A stretch of DNA of 36,780 bases from Bacteroidales bacterium (GTDB lineage: Bacteria > Bacteroidota > Bacteroidia > Bacteroidales > Marinilabiliaceae). Below the pieces are notes generated by a model. It worked only from the letters and a program-made list of their open reading frames with translations. It was not told where the DNA came from and did not search any database. Within the stretch, counting starts at the first letter, position 1. Each line of letters begins with the position of its first letter. The stretch covers positions 1-36,780 of the forward strand of contig JAKSLG010000023.1 of the NCBI GenBank assembly GCA_024401295.1, read 5' to 3'. Positions 24,748-32,790 of the stretch are shown here, piece by piece. The translations under genes and the position numbers were made by a program.

Positions 24748-25818
24748 CTAAAGGATATAAGCCAAAGACGCGCAACTAATTGTAATCCAAAGGAGTATGC
24801 CTTGAATGAGTGGACGTATGCCAACGGCTTTGAGTGTCTTGCGTGTCAATCCGGCTCCGATAAAGAAGAGCGACAAGGTGATGAGGTGCTTGGCAAGCTG
24901 GTTGACAGCGCCACTTATGGCCGAACCGATACTTGCTGCACTGTCGCCAATGAGCGATGCATTTGATAGGAGATAGGTGTTCACCAGTATGGCTACAACA
25001 AACCAGATGATGAAACGTGGAATGGCCTGATACCACGGTTTCCCACCTTTTTCGCTTCTGTCGCTGTTTCGCATAATGAAGGGTGTGACAAGCACCAAGG
25101 CGACAATCCACAGAGCACGGGTAAGCTTGATGGTAGTGGCAACTTCAAGTGCCGACACGCCTTCGCTTGCCATCATTTCCGGATGCAGCGCATCGTATGC
25201 CGCACCTGCGCCAACTACCGAACTCGTGTCATGAATGGCTATGGCTGCCCACATGCCAAACTCCTTCATTGTCATACCGATGGCATCACCGATGTAGGGG
25301 AAGATGAAGAGCGCAATGGCATTCAGCACGAATACCACTCCAAGTGCTACGGACATCGACTCTGACTTCGCCTTGATTGCAGGACCTACGGCTGCAATGG
25401 CTGAACCACCGCAGATGGCTGTGCCCGAAGAGATGAGGTAACTAGTCTCTCTGTCAACCTTCAGCAGTTTCCTGCCTATCAGCCAACCGATGGCAAGTGT
25501 GCCGAACACGCTGACGATGGTGAACAGCATTCCCTCCTTGCCCGATGCAAGAGCCTGGTTGACGTTCATGCCGAAACCAAGTCCGATGACCGAATACTGC
25601 AACATCTTCTTCGACATCGTCTTGGTGAAATTCTCGTATGTCGCGCCGAACGTAAGGGCAAACACAATGCCCAATAGCAGGGCAACAGGCGATGTCACCC
25701 AGTGGGCCATCCAGTCCATGGCACCCAGATCAATGCCAAACTGTTTTGTGACAAATGCAGCAAGCAATGAAACGCTCAATGCTGCAACTATAATGATGTA
25801 AATGATATTCTTGTTCAT
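24748..25818 (-). CDS. YeiH/UPF0324 family putative sulfate exporter
   Basis: 356 residues with about ten hydrophobic helices. Family signatures are SGTAICGGSAIAAVGPAIKAK (broken re-entrant segment), AIHDTSSVVGAGAAY and SLFFIGAGLTRKTLKAVG near the C-terminus. The family is annotated as inner-membrane sulfate or sulfonate-linked exporters, but direct evidence is thin. It follows the HbpS-like gene by 15 nt and is probably in one transcript with it and the GH43 gene. Confidence 0.9.
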   Translation of the reverse strand: MNKNIIYIIIVAALSVSLLAAFVTKQFGIDLGAMDWMAHWVTSPVALLLGIVFALTFGATYENFTKTMSKKMLQYSVIGLGFGMNVNQALASGKEGMLFTIVSVFGTLAIGWLIGRKLLKVDRETSYLISSGTAICGGSAIAAVGPAIKAKSESMSVALGVVFVLNAIALFIFPYIGDAIGMTMKEFGMWAAIAIHDTSSVVGAGAAYDALHPEMMASEGVSALEVATTIKLTRALWIVALVLVTPFIMRNSDRSEKGGKPWYQAIPRFIIWFVVAILVNTYLLSNASLIGDSAASIGSAISGAVNQLAKHLITLSLFFIGAGLTRKTLKAVGIRPLIQGILLWITISCASLAYIL

Positions 25819-25833
25819 ATTTATTGGCTAAAA

Positions 25834-26247
25834 TCATTCTCCCAATAACGACCTCAGGTGGCTGATGCCGTATTTTGCCACCTCCAGGTCATCTTCAGAA
25901 AGACCGCCGCTGAAGGCAAAGGCAAACTTATAATTCTCTGACTCATCGTAGGCGCCTCCAGTGAAGTTCAGCTCACCGGTCATGCATTTTCTCTCCGGAT
26001 TGCCACTGTCGGCTCCTGAGGCTATCACCTCACCGGCCTTCGACCAGGCAATGGCTACCAGATTCCACCCCTTGTCGCCTCCATCTGCATTGTAAGGAGT
26101 GTCAACGACCTTCATCTCGCCAATCCAGTCAACTTCCGACTCCTTGGGAAGCACTGAGGCAACTCCCACTCCATGCATATTCATCGAACGGGCTTTCTCC
26201 GCCATCACTTCGAGTGTCTCGACTAAAGCGTTTCTTAGATTGTTCAT
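25834..26247 (-). CDS. Small GlcG/HbpS-like protein
   Basis: 137 residues, no signal peptide. An N-terminal helix (NNLRNALVETLEVMAEKARSM) is followed by a GVGVASV strand, a long loop region with DTPYNADGGDKGWNLVAIAWSKAGEVIASG, and the closing FAFSGGLSEDDLEVAKYGISHL. The last segment and overall order recall the GlcG/HbpS (DUF336) fold, in which the C-terminal part reads SGxxxxxDxxxAxxG. The match is distant. Some HbpS proteins bind haem and others are of unknown role. It sits between a GH43 gene and a YeiH transporter gene. Confidence 0.5.
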   Translation of the reverse strand: MNNLRNALVETLEVMAEKARSMNMHGVGVASVLPKESEVDWIGEMKVVDTPYNADGGDKGWNLVAIAWSKAGEVIASGADSGNPERKCMTGELNFTGGAYDESENYKFAFAFSGGLSEDDLEVAKYGISHLRSLLGE

Positions 26248-26288
26248 ATATGTTTCTTTATTAGTCTTTTAAATTTGCACATATTTTC

Positions 26289-27350
26289 TTACCTCTTCAT
26301 ACTATGGTCATGATGAACAGGATTCTTTCTCCAATAATCGAGGAGCTTTTTGGCATCTTTCCTCGAAATAGGAGTAACTGCTCCATGCTTAGGACTAGAG
26401 AAGTTGGTCGTCTTCATCTTTGATCCTTCTTCGTTAAAGTGTCCTATGTCTGTATATGTCTTGAAATCCTTGGTTTCGAGAAAACCGAAGTTGTGAGGTC
26501 TCCGTCCGAAACAGTCGTACATAAGCACATAAGTATCCGTGCCATAGCGCTTCCATACGTTAGGTGCTTCACAAGCCTTTTCCTCCTTGTCAATTATTTC
26601 CGGCTGAAAAGTATAAGGTCCTGTTAGGTTGTCGCTCACGGCCACCATGATGCCAGAGAATCCTTCGTCGTATTCGGCATAGTGGAGGTAGTATCGGCCA
26701 TCGTTGCCCTTCACGATGTCGCCATCAAGCGCTGTGTGGTCGCCAATAGTCTTTTCGAAGAGCAGTTTTGGCTCTGTGGCAAAATCTGTAAAATCCTTAT
26801 TTGCATAGGCATAATATAGTTTGCAGGCTCCGTTACCTCTTCGTATTGTCCAATATATCATGAAGGCCTCCTCCTTTTCGTCCCAGATAAGTTCTGGTGC
26901 CCAAGTGGCTCCGATGTCGTGGAATCCTTCCATCTGCTGCACGCGCACAAGTGAGTGTTCCCAATGTATCAGATCTTTCGATTTGAGCAAAGCGAGGTTC
27001 TTGTTGTTACCCCATCCGAATTCCTCTTGATCGCGTTCGAACTGGGTGGTTCGGTAACCATATTGTCGAGCGAAAATGTGGAGATCTGTGGCTGCCACAT
27101 AATAGGTCCCGTCAGGTCCTCTCAGAATGTAAGGATCTCTCAATCCTTTCTGTTCCGCTATGGTGTCACCAGCTATGACAGGATAGTTGTCATTTACTGC
27201 GGTAAACTCATACCCATCCAAACTTACAGCCATGTGTAGGCAATGGTCACTGTCCGAGAAGTATATCATAAGATATGCATCTGTCTTGGTTTTTCCTGCA
27301 GCAGTTAATGAAACTAAAACAGCAAGAAGCGATAAGATTAATTTTCTCAT
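26289..27350 (-). CDS. Secreted GH43-type glycoside hydrolase
   Basis: 353 residues. Signal peptide 1-19 (LTAAG). A single five-bladed propeller with no carbohydrate-binding module: GLRDPYILRGPDGTYYVAATD (base Asp), WAPELIWDEKEEAFMIYWT, DHTALDGDIVKGNDGRYYLHY (pKa-modulating Asp) and CEAPNVWKRYG (acid Glu). This fits GH43-like beta-xylosidase/arabinofuranosidase enzymes, although it shares little with the CBM-bearing GH43 at 13872-15419. No SusC/SusD pair is nearby, so it is not in a recognisable polysaccharide utilisation locus. A 7/8 -7 box (TTACTTTG, 27380-27373) lies just upstream. Confidence 0.87.
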   Translation of the reverse strand: MRKLILSLLAVLVSLTAAGKTKTDAYLMIYFSDSDHCLHMAVSLDGYEFTAVNDNYPVIAGDTIAEQKGLRDPYILRGPDGTYYVAATDLHIFARQYGYRTTQFERDQEEFGWGNNKNLALLKSKDLIHWEHSLVRVQQMEGFHDIGATWAPELIWDEKEEAFMIYWTIRRGNGACKLYYAYANKDFTDFATEPKLLFEKTIGDHTALDGDIVKGNDGRYYLHYAEYDEGFSGIMVAVSDNLTGPYTFQPEIIDKEEKACEAPNVWKRYGTDTYVLMYDCFGRRPHNFGFLETKDFKTYTDIGHFNEEGSKMKTTNFSSPKHGAVTPISRKDAKKLLDYWRKNPVHHDHSMKR

Positions 27351-27475
27351 TGTTTATCTTTTTAATTGTTTTCAAAGTAATACGATTGATGTACGTTGTC
27401 GGTATTGATGATCAGTTTCTCATTCACTACCTCTGGGCCGATCATCACGACATTTTTTATCATGTTATTGCTTTT

Positions 27476-27979
27476 TTATTTATCAGTCAAAAACATGTCA
27501 TCCAGTATCTTCAATCCGCTTTCTGTCCTAAAAATGTCATTTCTAACGGCACGAATGGCATCATCAGATCCGTTGTCTTCGTAGAGATTTACCAGGAAAT
27601 CAGCCTCTATGAGTATCTGATAATCCAAATCCTCAGATGCGTGGTAAGTGTGATGGTGGGCAACAAGCCAGCAGATTCTTTCCATCTGTTCTTCTGTGTA
27701 GCCACCTATGTGGGTCAGAAGGTTACGAGCTACGGCTGGACCTTCCTGTTCCTGAAGCTTGCCATTCTGATGACCATACTTCTTCTCACTTGCCCTGATG
27801 CCGACGTCATGGACAAGTGTGGCACTTTCAAGGATGAACAGTGTCTCCTCATCCAATCCTTCGCCAATACCAATCAATGAAGCATAGGCATGAACCTTTG
27901 TCGTATGTTGTATTCTCTTTGGATCGCCATTGTCATAGTTGATCATGGCAAGAGCCAATTTTTGTACGGTTGTCATCAT
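27476..27979 (-). CDS. HD-domain phosphohydrolase
   Basis: 167 residues. Metal-binding HD superfamily pattern: an N-terminal His in RIQHTTKVHAYA, then LVHDVGIR (H57-D58), a GHQNGKLQEQEGP segment, WLVAHHHTYH and QILIEADFLVNLYED supplying the later His/Asp ligands. HD proteins hydrolyse phosphate esters of nucleotides; a small stand-alone member like this is usually annotated as an HD family hydrolase with unknown substrate. It lies 81 nt after the YczE gene, so membership in one operon is uncertain. Confidence 0.87.
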   Translation of the reverse strand: MMTTVQKLALAMINYDNGDPKRIQHTTKVHAYASLIGIGEGLDEETLFILESATLVHDVGIRASEKKYGHQNGKLQEQEGPAVARNLLTHIGGYTEEQMERICWLVAHHHTYHASEDLDYQILIEADFLVNLYEDNGSDDAIRAVRNDIFRTESGLKILDDMFLTDK

Positions 27980-28060
27980 TCTTTCGTTTCAATGTAAAAT
28001 ACTGGTCGGAAGTTCTCATTCTCATTTGGGCAAGCGTGGCAAGTGCCGTATGACAGCTAG

Positions 28061-28714
28061 TCATAGCGTTGTATCGGAGCATCCAACAATTCTATTGATG
28101 ACCTTCTCGCTTTTCGGCAAGAAGAATCCGGCTACAGGACCAACGAGGAAGAGGCAGATTACAGTTCCTATGCCAACAACACCGCCAAGAAGCCAGCCGC
28201 AGACGAGGAAACACGCATCTACCATCATGCGGACAATTGAGAACTTCTTCTTCAATTTATCACTAATCACTACACCCACAAGGTCATTAGGACCAGTTCC
28301 AGCATCCGATTTTATCACAACAGACATGCCAAGAGCAAGAATAATACATCCAAGCACGTTGCCAATGACTCTTACCTCCATCGCACTTTCTGGAGTAATA
28401 AACGTTCCGAGCATCATGTTGAACACGTCGATGATGGGACCACCGCAGAACATACAGATCAGAGTGCCTATCTTGATATACGTGCGATCAACAAACAGCA
28501 GTACTATGATAATCAGTATGCTGACAGCCATGTGCGTGTTGCCGTGGGTGATGATTGAAGCGCCTGTCATGTTGGCTGCAGATCTGCTCAAACCCTGAAT
28601 CATCACATTGAACGGGTCAGAACCGAGGTCCGCGAGCAAAAATAACGACACGCCGAAGTGCGCGATAATCAATCCCACAAACAGGATTATGACTCGAATT
28701 AACGTGGTTTTCAT
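28061..28714 (-). CDS. YczE/YitT-like integral membrane protein
   Basis: 217 residues with five hydrophobic helices. The N-terminal half contains GVSLFLLADLGSDPFNVMIQG and the second half repeats the theme as GMSVVIKSDAGTGPNDLVGVV, the internal duplication typical of the YczE family. Function is unknown; relatives are predicted transporters. It lies 54 nt after the carbonic anhydrase gene on the same strand. Confidence 0.85.
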   Translation of the reverse strand: MKTTLIRVIILFVGLIIAHFGVSLFLLADLGSDPFNVMIQGLSRSAANMTGASIITHGNTHMAVSILIIIVLLFVDRTYIKIGTLICMFCGGPIIDVFNMMLGTFITPESAMEVRVIGNVLGCIILALGMSVVIKSDAGTGPNDLVGVVISDKLKKKFSIVRMMVDACFLVCGWLLGGVVGIGTVICLFLVGPVAGFFLPKSEKVINRIVGCSDTTL

Positions 28715-28768
28715 GTTTAATTACATCATTAAGTTGTCGCTACTAATCATTGTCTTTGATGATTTTTT

Positions 28769-29308
28769 CTATATGGTCGTCAGTTCGCCTGTTTCGCTAT
28801 CCATGATGTATCCGCGCACAACGATATCTTTAGGCACGAGAGGGTGATTCTTTACAAGGTCGACAGTCTCGAGCACGGCAGCTTCAGTGTCGTCAAATCC
28901 GTGCAGCCATGTGTCGAGGTCGATGCCGCAGTGCTTCATCAGGTTGATGTGCTCCTCGTCAATGCCGTGCTGGCGCATCAGATGCTGCATCTCTTGGCTA
29001 TCCATTCCTTGCACGCCGCAACCCGTATGGCCGATTATCATCACTTCATTCACGCCGAGTTCGTATATCGCTACAAGCAGCGAGCGAACCGTCGAGTCAA
29101 AAGGATTGGTAATTGTGCCGCCTGCATTTTTTATGATTTTTACGTCGCCGTTTTTGATGCCGAGAGCGGCTGGAAGTAATTCAACGAGACGAGTGTCCAT
29201 GCACGTCACGATAGCCAGTTTCTTGTCTGGATATTTGCTCGTTTTATATTTCTCATAAGCCTTCGATGTGACGAATTGCTTATTGTATTCCAACATCTGA
29301 TCTATCAT
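28769..29308 (-). CDS. Beta-class carbonic anhydrase
   Basis: 179 residues, no signal peptide. Zinc ligands and the Asp-Arg dyad of beta carbonic anhydrases are present: C36-M-D38-T-R40 and G-H94-T-G-C97-G, with KNAGGTITNPFDSTVRSL between them. It interconverts CO2 and bicarbonate in the cytosol, supplying bicarbonate to carboxylases or acting in pH balance. The size and short C-terminus match the small prokaryotic subclass. Only 8 nt separate it from the upstream ADP-ribosylglycohydrolase gene. Confidence 0.92.
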   Translation of the reverse strand: MIDQMLEYNKQFVTSKAYEKYKTSKYPDKKLAIVTCMDTRLVELLPAALGIKNGDVKIIKNAGGTITNPFDSTVRSLLVAIYELGVNEVMIIGHTGCGVQGMDSQEMQHLMRQHGIDEEHINLMKHCGIDLDTWLHGFDDTEAAVLETVDLVKNHPLVPKDIVVRGYIMDSETGELTTI

Positions 29309-29316
29309 ATTGTTTT

Positions 29317-30126
29317 TTATTTTGTGTGGATGTTGACCTTTTCGTAGAATGATTTTATAATGTTTCTCATCTCCTCTGGCAAATAGGAGAGTGCTTTTTC
29401 CTTAATCCAATCAGGGATACCCCAGATGTGTTCTGCAATACTGCCAACGATAGCTCCAAGAGTATCGGCATCTGCACCAAGGGCAACAGCTTTGCGAATT
29501 GCATCTTCAAATGATTGACTGTCGGCTATGATGCGAAATGCCACAGGTACTGTTCCCTGGCATGTCTCGTCAAATTTATTCGTAACTGATTGCAAGTCAA
29601 TGTCGAAGTTGTAGCCGTTGTTTGAAGAAACAGTCTTGCATATTTCCTTTGCAAGTTGTGTTCGTTCGGCGTCTGATTTTCCGAGACAGGCATGAATGGC
29701 CATGTTTATGGCTTCGGCGACAGCTGATGCTCCCTTCATTCCTTCAGGATGGTTGTGAGAACATGCTGCAGTCTTTTGGGCTTCTTCCTTCGCTTCATCG
29801 GTATCAGCAAACCATATTGCTACAGGGCTCACGCGCATTGCAGCACCGTTTCCGAAACTATTATAAGGCTTCGGATTATCACTTGCTACCCATTGAGCAA
29901 AACGACCGCCATAACCACCCATCGGATGTGGGTACTTTCTGCACCATTTATGAATGAACTTGCCATAGTCATCTGAGCCGTGGAGCAGAGCGTCTGCCAC
30001 GCCTATGGTACAGATTGTGTCATCTGTAAAGCCGTTCTCGGCTGAGAATATCTGAAAGTCATAGTTATTTGTCGGGTCGAACTCCCAACGGCTGCCAACG
30101 ATATCTCCTATAATTGCACCTAACAT
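29317..30126 (-). CDS. ADP-ribosylglycohydrolase family protein
   Basis: 269 residues. The fold has two Mg2+ sites. The N-terminal metal motif is FTDDTICTIGVADALL after MLGAIIGDIVGS, and the C-terminal motif is GADADTLGAIVGSIAEHIWG. Also visible is YGGRFAQWV...YNSFGNGAAMRVSP, a conserved active-site segment. These enzymes remove ADP-ribose from modified proteins or small molecules (DraG/ARH type). The target here is unknown; no ADP-ribosyltransferase is seen in the window. First gene of a likely unit with carbonic anhydrase. Confidence 0.92.
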   Translation of the reverse strand: MLGAIIGDIVGSRWEFDPTNNYDFQIFSAENGFTDDTICTIGVADALLHGSDDYGKFIHKWCRKYPHPMGGYGGRFAQWVASDNPKPYNSFGNGAAMRVSPVAIWFADTDEAKEEAQKTAACSHNHPEGMKGASAVAEAINMAIHACLGKSDAERTQLAKEICKTVSSNNGYNFDIDLQSVTNKFDETCQGTVPVAFRIIADSQSFEDAIRKAVALGADADTLGAIVGSIAEHIWGIPDWIKEKALSYLPEEMRNIIKSFYEKVNIHTK

Positions 30127-30163
30127 AACCCTCTATATTTGTAGCATTTGTTGAATACTACTC

Positions 30164-30171
30164 CAAATATA
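30164..30171 (-). promoter_or_regulatory. Bacteroidetes -7 box (TATATTTG)
   Basis: A perfect match on the minus strand, 37 nt before the ADP-ribosylglycohydrolase start. Confidence 0.65.
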
Positions 30172-30261
30172 AGAAAAATATGTCAGAATATTGACATTTT
30201 GTCCTCTGATGAAAGAGACAAAGCTATTTCGTCGAGTGATTTGCTGATTATGGATGCAATT

Positions 30262-31659
30262 CTACTTGCCGATGCAGAAGTGTGCAAAGATGTTGTTGAG
30301 GACATCTTGCGAAGAGACTTCGCCTGTGATGCTTGCTAGGCTATCAAGAACATCGTGTATGTCCATGGCGACAAGCTCGCCGCTAAGTCCCGATGTGAGC
30401 CCTTCTGTGGCTCTTGTGATGGCTTCGTGGCTACGTACGAGTGCTTCAAAATGACGTGCATTGGTGACAATGGTAATGTCTGTTGAAAGTTCAAGGTCTG
30501 AAACTTTTAGAATCTCTTTCTGTAGTTGAACAATCTCGCCGTTGTTTGCGGAAATCGCTACATATGATGTTGCGCCACAGGATTTTATGAGGTTTTCAGG
30601 AATTTCTTTAACCGAATTGTCCAGATCTGATTTATTGAGTACGATGATGAGTTTTTGGGAATTCAAATCCATGTGTCCGGCAACATCTTGTGCCGATTTT
30701 ACGGCGTGTTCTTGTCCCAGTGTCGCATCGGTTACGCTCAACACGATTTGTGCTTGATTAATCTTGTTGAATGTCCTGTCGATTCCGAGTTGCTCAATGG
30801 TGTCTTCTGTCGTACGGATACCGGCAGTATCAATGAATCTGAATGTCTGTCCTTCAATCTGAATTGTATCCTCAATGGTGTCACGTGTCGTTCCGTGGAT
30901 ATTGCTTACTATAGCACGTTCTTCGCCGAGAAGTGCGTTGAGAAGCGTGCTTTTTCCAGCATTTGTTGGTCCCGCAATGGCAACTGGAATGCCATTTTTG
31001 ATGGCGTTGCCTGTCTTGAATGTGTTGGCAAGCGATGTCACCATTTTGTCGATTTTATCAATGAGCGCAATGAGTTCAGACCTGTCCGCAAATTCAACAT
31101 CTTCTTCGCTGAAGTCGAGTTCGAGTTCCAGAAGTGTGCAGAATTGCAATAGCTCGTCGCGCAATTTTTTCAAGTCGTTGCTTAGTCCTCCGCGCATCTG
31201 CGAAAGAGCCACACGACGCGCCGCTTCGCTTTCGGCTGCGATGAGGTCTGCAACGGCTTCCGCTTGGCTAAGGTCCATCTTGCCATTGGCAAATGCTCGC
31301 TGAGTGAATTCTCCTGGCCGTGCAGTTCGGGCGCCATTTGCAATAAGAGCCTGCATTATGGCTCGTTGAATGACGACGGAACCATGGCATGCGATTTCAA
31401 TCATGTCGTCGCCTGAGAATGAATGTGGAGCGCGATAGATCGAGACTATAACTTCGTCGATGTCGCCATCTGTGCCGAAGATTGTGCCGTAGTGGAATGT
31501 GCCTGCGCGTTGAGCCGACAGTTTTTTCCCCTCTTTAGGTGAGCGAAATACTTTGTCCGCAATTGATATCGCATCAGGACCTGCCAGGCGTATAATCGCA
31601 ATGGCTCCCATTCCGCTTGCTGTTGATACAGCACATATTGTCTCGTCAGTTATCAGCAT
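30262..31659 (-). CDS. mnmE: tRNA uridine-5-carboxymethylaminomethyl modification GTPase
   Basis: 465 residues, full length. With MnmG it installs the carboxymethylaminomethyl group at U34 of certain tRNAs. N-terminal tetrahydrofolate-binding domain with GMGAIAIIRLAGP and PGEFTQRAFANGKMDLSQAEAV; a G domain inserted in the helical region with G1 GPTNAGKST, the G2/switch region HGTTRDT, G3 DTAGI and G4 NKSD; the C-terminal tail FCIGK carries the catalytic Cys. It starts 5 nt after the ptb stop, so the two are one transcript. Confidence 0.96.
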   Translation of the reverse strand: MLITDETICAVSTASGMGAIAIIRLAGPDAISIADKVFRSPKEGKKLSAQRAGTFHYGTIFGTDGDIDEVIVSIYRAPHSFSGDDMIEIACHGSVVIQRAIMQALIANGARTARPGEFTQRAFANGKMDLSQAEAVADLIAAESEAARRVALSQMRGGLSNDLKKLRDELLQFCTLLELELDFSEEDVEFADRSELIALIDKIDKMVTSLANTFKTGNAIKNGIPVAIAGPTNAGKSTLLNALLGEERAIVSNIHGTTRDTIEDTIQIEGQTFRFIDTAGIRTTEDTIEQLGIDRTFNKINQAQIVLSVTDATLGQEHAVKSAQDVAGHMDLNSQKLIIVLNKSDLDNSVKEIPENLIKSCGATSYVAISANNGEIVQLQKEILKVSDLELSTDITIVTNARHFEALVRSHEAITRATEGLTSGLSGELVAMDIHDVLDSLASITGEVSSQDVLNNIFAHFCIGK

Positions 31660-31664
31660 TTTGC

Positions 31665-32585
31665 TTATTTGTTGTTATTGTTCTGCTGCGCAACAACTGC
31701 CGCCAATGCAATCGAATTGACTTTCGTCTCCATGTCGTCGGAGCGCGATGTCAGAATTGTTGGGGCTTTTGTGCCAGTCAGAATGCATCCGCTGCGATGG
31801 TTTACCATGTGCGACATGCATTTGTATGTTATGTTGCCGGCCTGTATGTCCGGGAAAATCAGTATGTCGGCATCGCCGACGATTTTTCTGCCCGATGCAT
31901 TTTTATGGAGTGCAGCTTCAGGGGCTGTTGCCAAGTCGAACGATAATGGGCCGTCGACAATGCAGTCTTTGATGATGCCTTCCTCATTCATGCGAGCCAG
32001 TTCTGCCGCCTCGATTGTGCATGGCATTTTCGGGTTGACCGTTTCAATCGATGAGAGGACTGCTACTTTTGGCATGGCTACTCCACACGCTTTTGCGACT
32101 CCTACGCAGTTGTCGATGATTTGCCGTTTCTCGTCGAGCGTAGGGTAGGGGATGAATGCCACATCAGACATCGACAATAGCCTGTCATAGCCAGGAATGT
32201 CGAAAACTGCGATGTGCGACATCAATCTGTCTGTGCGTAGTCCTACGTTTTTGTCGAGAACGGTTTTCAGGAACGCTTTTGTTTCCATCAAGCCTTTCAT
32301 ATACATGTCGGCCTCACCGAAATGGACCATCTCAACCGCTTTGAGGGCTGATTTTTCACCCTCTTCCTCGTTGATGATTTCAAGTCCATCGAGTGAAATG
32401 CCGTTCTCAACCGCAAGTTTTTCAATTTTTACGCGATTGCCAACAAGTATGGCATCGGCAATTCCAATCTTGTGAGCCGTTTCTACAGCTGCCAATACGT
32501 GGCTATCCTGTGCCGAAGCCACTGCCAGTTTCATCCTTTTGCCTCTTTGTGCTAACTCGATGATGCTGTCAAACGTTAGTTTCAT
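31665..32585 (-). CDS. ptb: Phosphate butyryltransferase / phosphate acetyltransferase family
   Basis: 306 residues. It transfers an acyl group between CoA and phosphate. N-terminal KRMKLAVASAQDSHVLAAVETA and ADAILVG, the LMKGLMET-like MYMKGLMETKAFLKTVLD, SHIAVFDIPGY, then DGPLSFDLATAPEAA and the nucleotide-site stretch GRKIVGDADILIFPDIQAGNITYK are the Ptb pattern. In most Bacteroidales ptb is followed by buk (butyrate kinase); here the next gene, 5 nt on, is mnmE. The acyl chain used is therefore uncertain, and branched-chain acyl or acetyl substrates are also possible. Confidence 0.9.
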   Translation of the reverse strand: MKLTFDSIIELAQRGKRMKLAVASAQDSHVLAAVETAHKIGIADAILVGNRVKIEKLAVENGISLDGLEIINEEEGEKSALKAVEMVHFGEADMYMKGLMETKAFLKTVLDKNVGLRTDRLMSHIAVFDIPGYDRLLSMSDVAFIPYPTLDEKRQIIDNCVGVAKACGVAMPKVAVLSSIETVNPKMPCTIEAAELARMNEEGIIKDCIVDGPLSFDLATAPEAALHKNASGRKIVGDADILIFPDIQAGNITYKCMSHMVNHRSGCILTGTKAPTILTSRSDDMETKVNSIALAAVVAQQNNNNK

Positions 32586-32614
32586 CTGTTTCTCTCCTGT
32601 TTTTTGCTTTTAAG

Positions 32615-32622
32615 CAAAAGTA
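32615..32622 (-). promoter_or_regulatory. Bacteroidetes -7 box (TACTTTTG)
   Basis: A perfect TAnnTTTG on the minus strand, 29 nt upstream of the ptb start. Confidence 0.6.
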
Positions 32623-32741
32623 GACAAGAGAATACGCATCATCGTGCTCAAAAAAGGACTTTGGGATAAATCCCGAGGCGAAAAGTGACAAAATATGCCT
32701 ATTTGGGGCAAAATGAAATGCCACTCGAACGGTTGGGATAC

Positions 32742-32772
32742 AAAAAAGACAGGCCGTGTGAACAACCTGTCT
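32742..32772 (-). terminator. Rho-independent terminator of aspC
   Basis: On the minus strand a 7-bp stem (AGACAGG/CCTGTCT, 32772-32766 with 32753-32747), a 12-nt loop and a run of six T (32747-32742). Confidence 0.8.
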
Positions 32773-32790
32773 CTTGTATTTTGTCGCTTA

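Noticed and set aside
27275-27880. A 201-residue plus-strand open frame spanning an intergenic gap
   Set aside because: It covers the gap between GH43 and HD genes but mostly opposes the HD gene, and the translation is hydrophobic shadow sequence without a plausible start.
30148-30339. A small plus-strand frame with a -7 box (30134-30141) just upstream
   Set aside because: It has only a TTG start, the -7 box is too close to that start, and the frame overlaps the end of mnmE.
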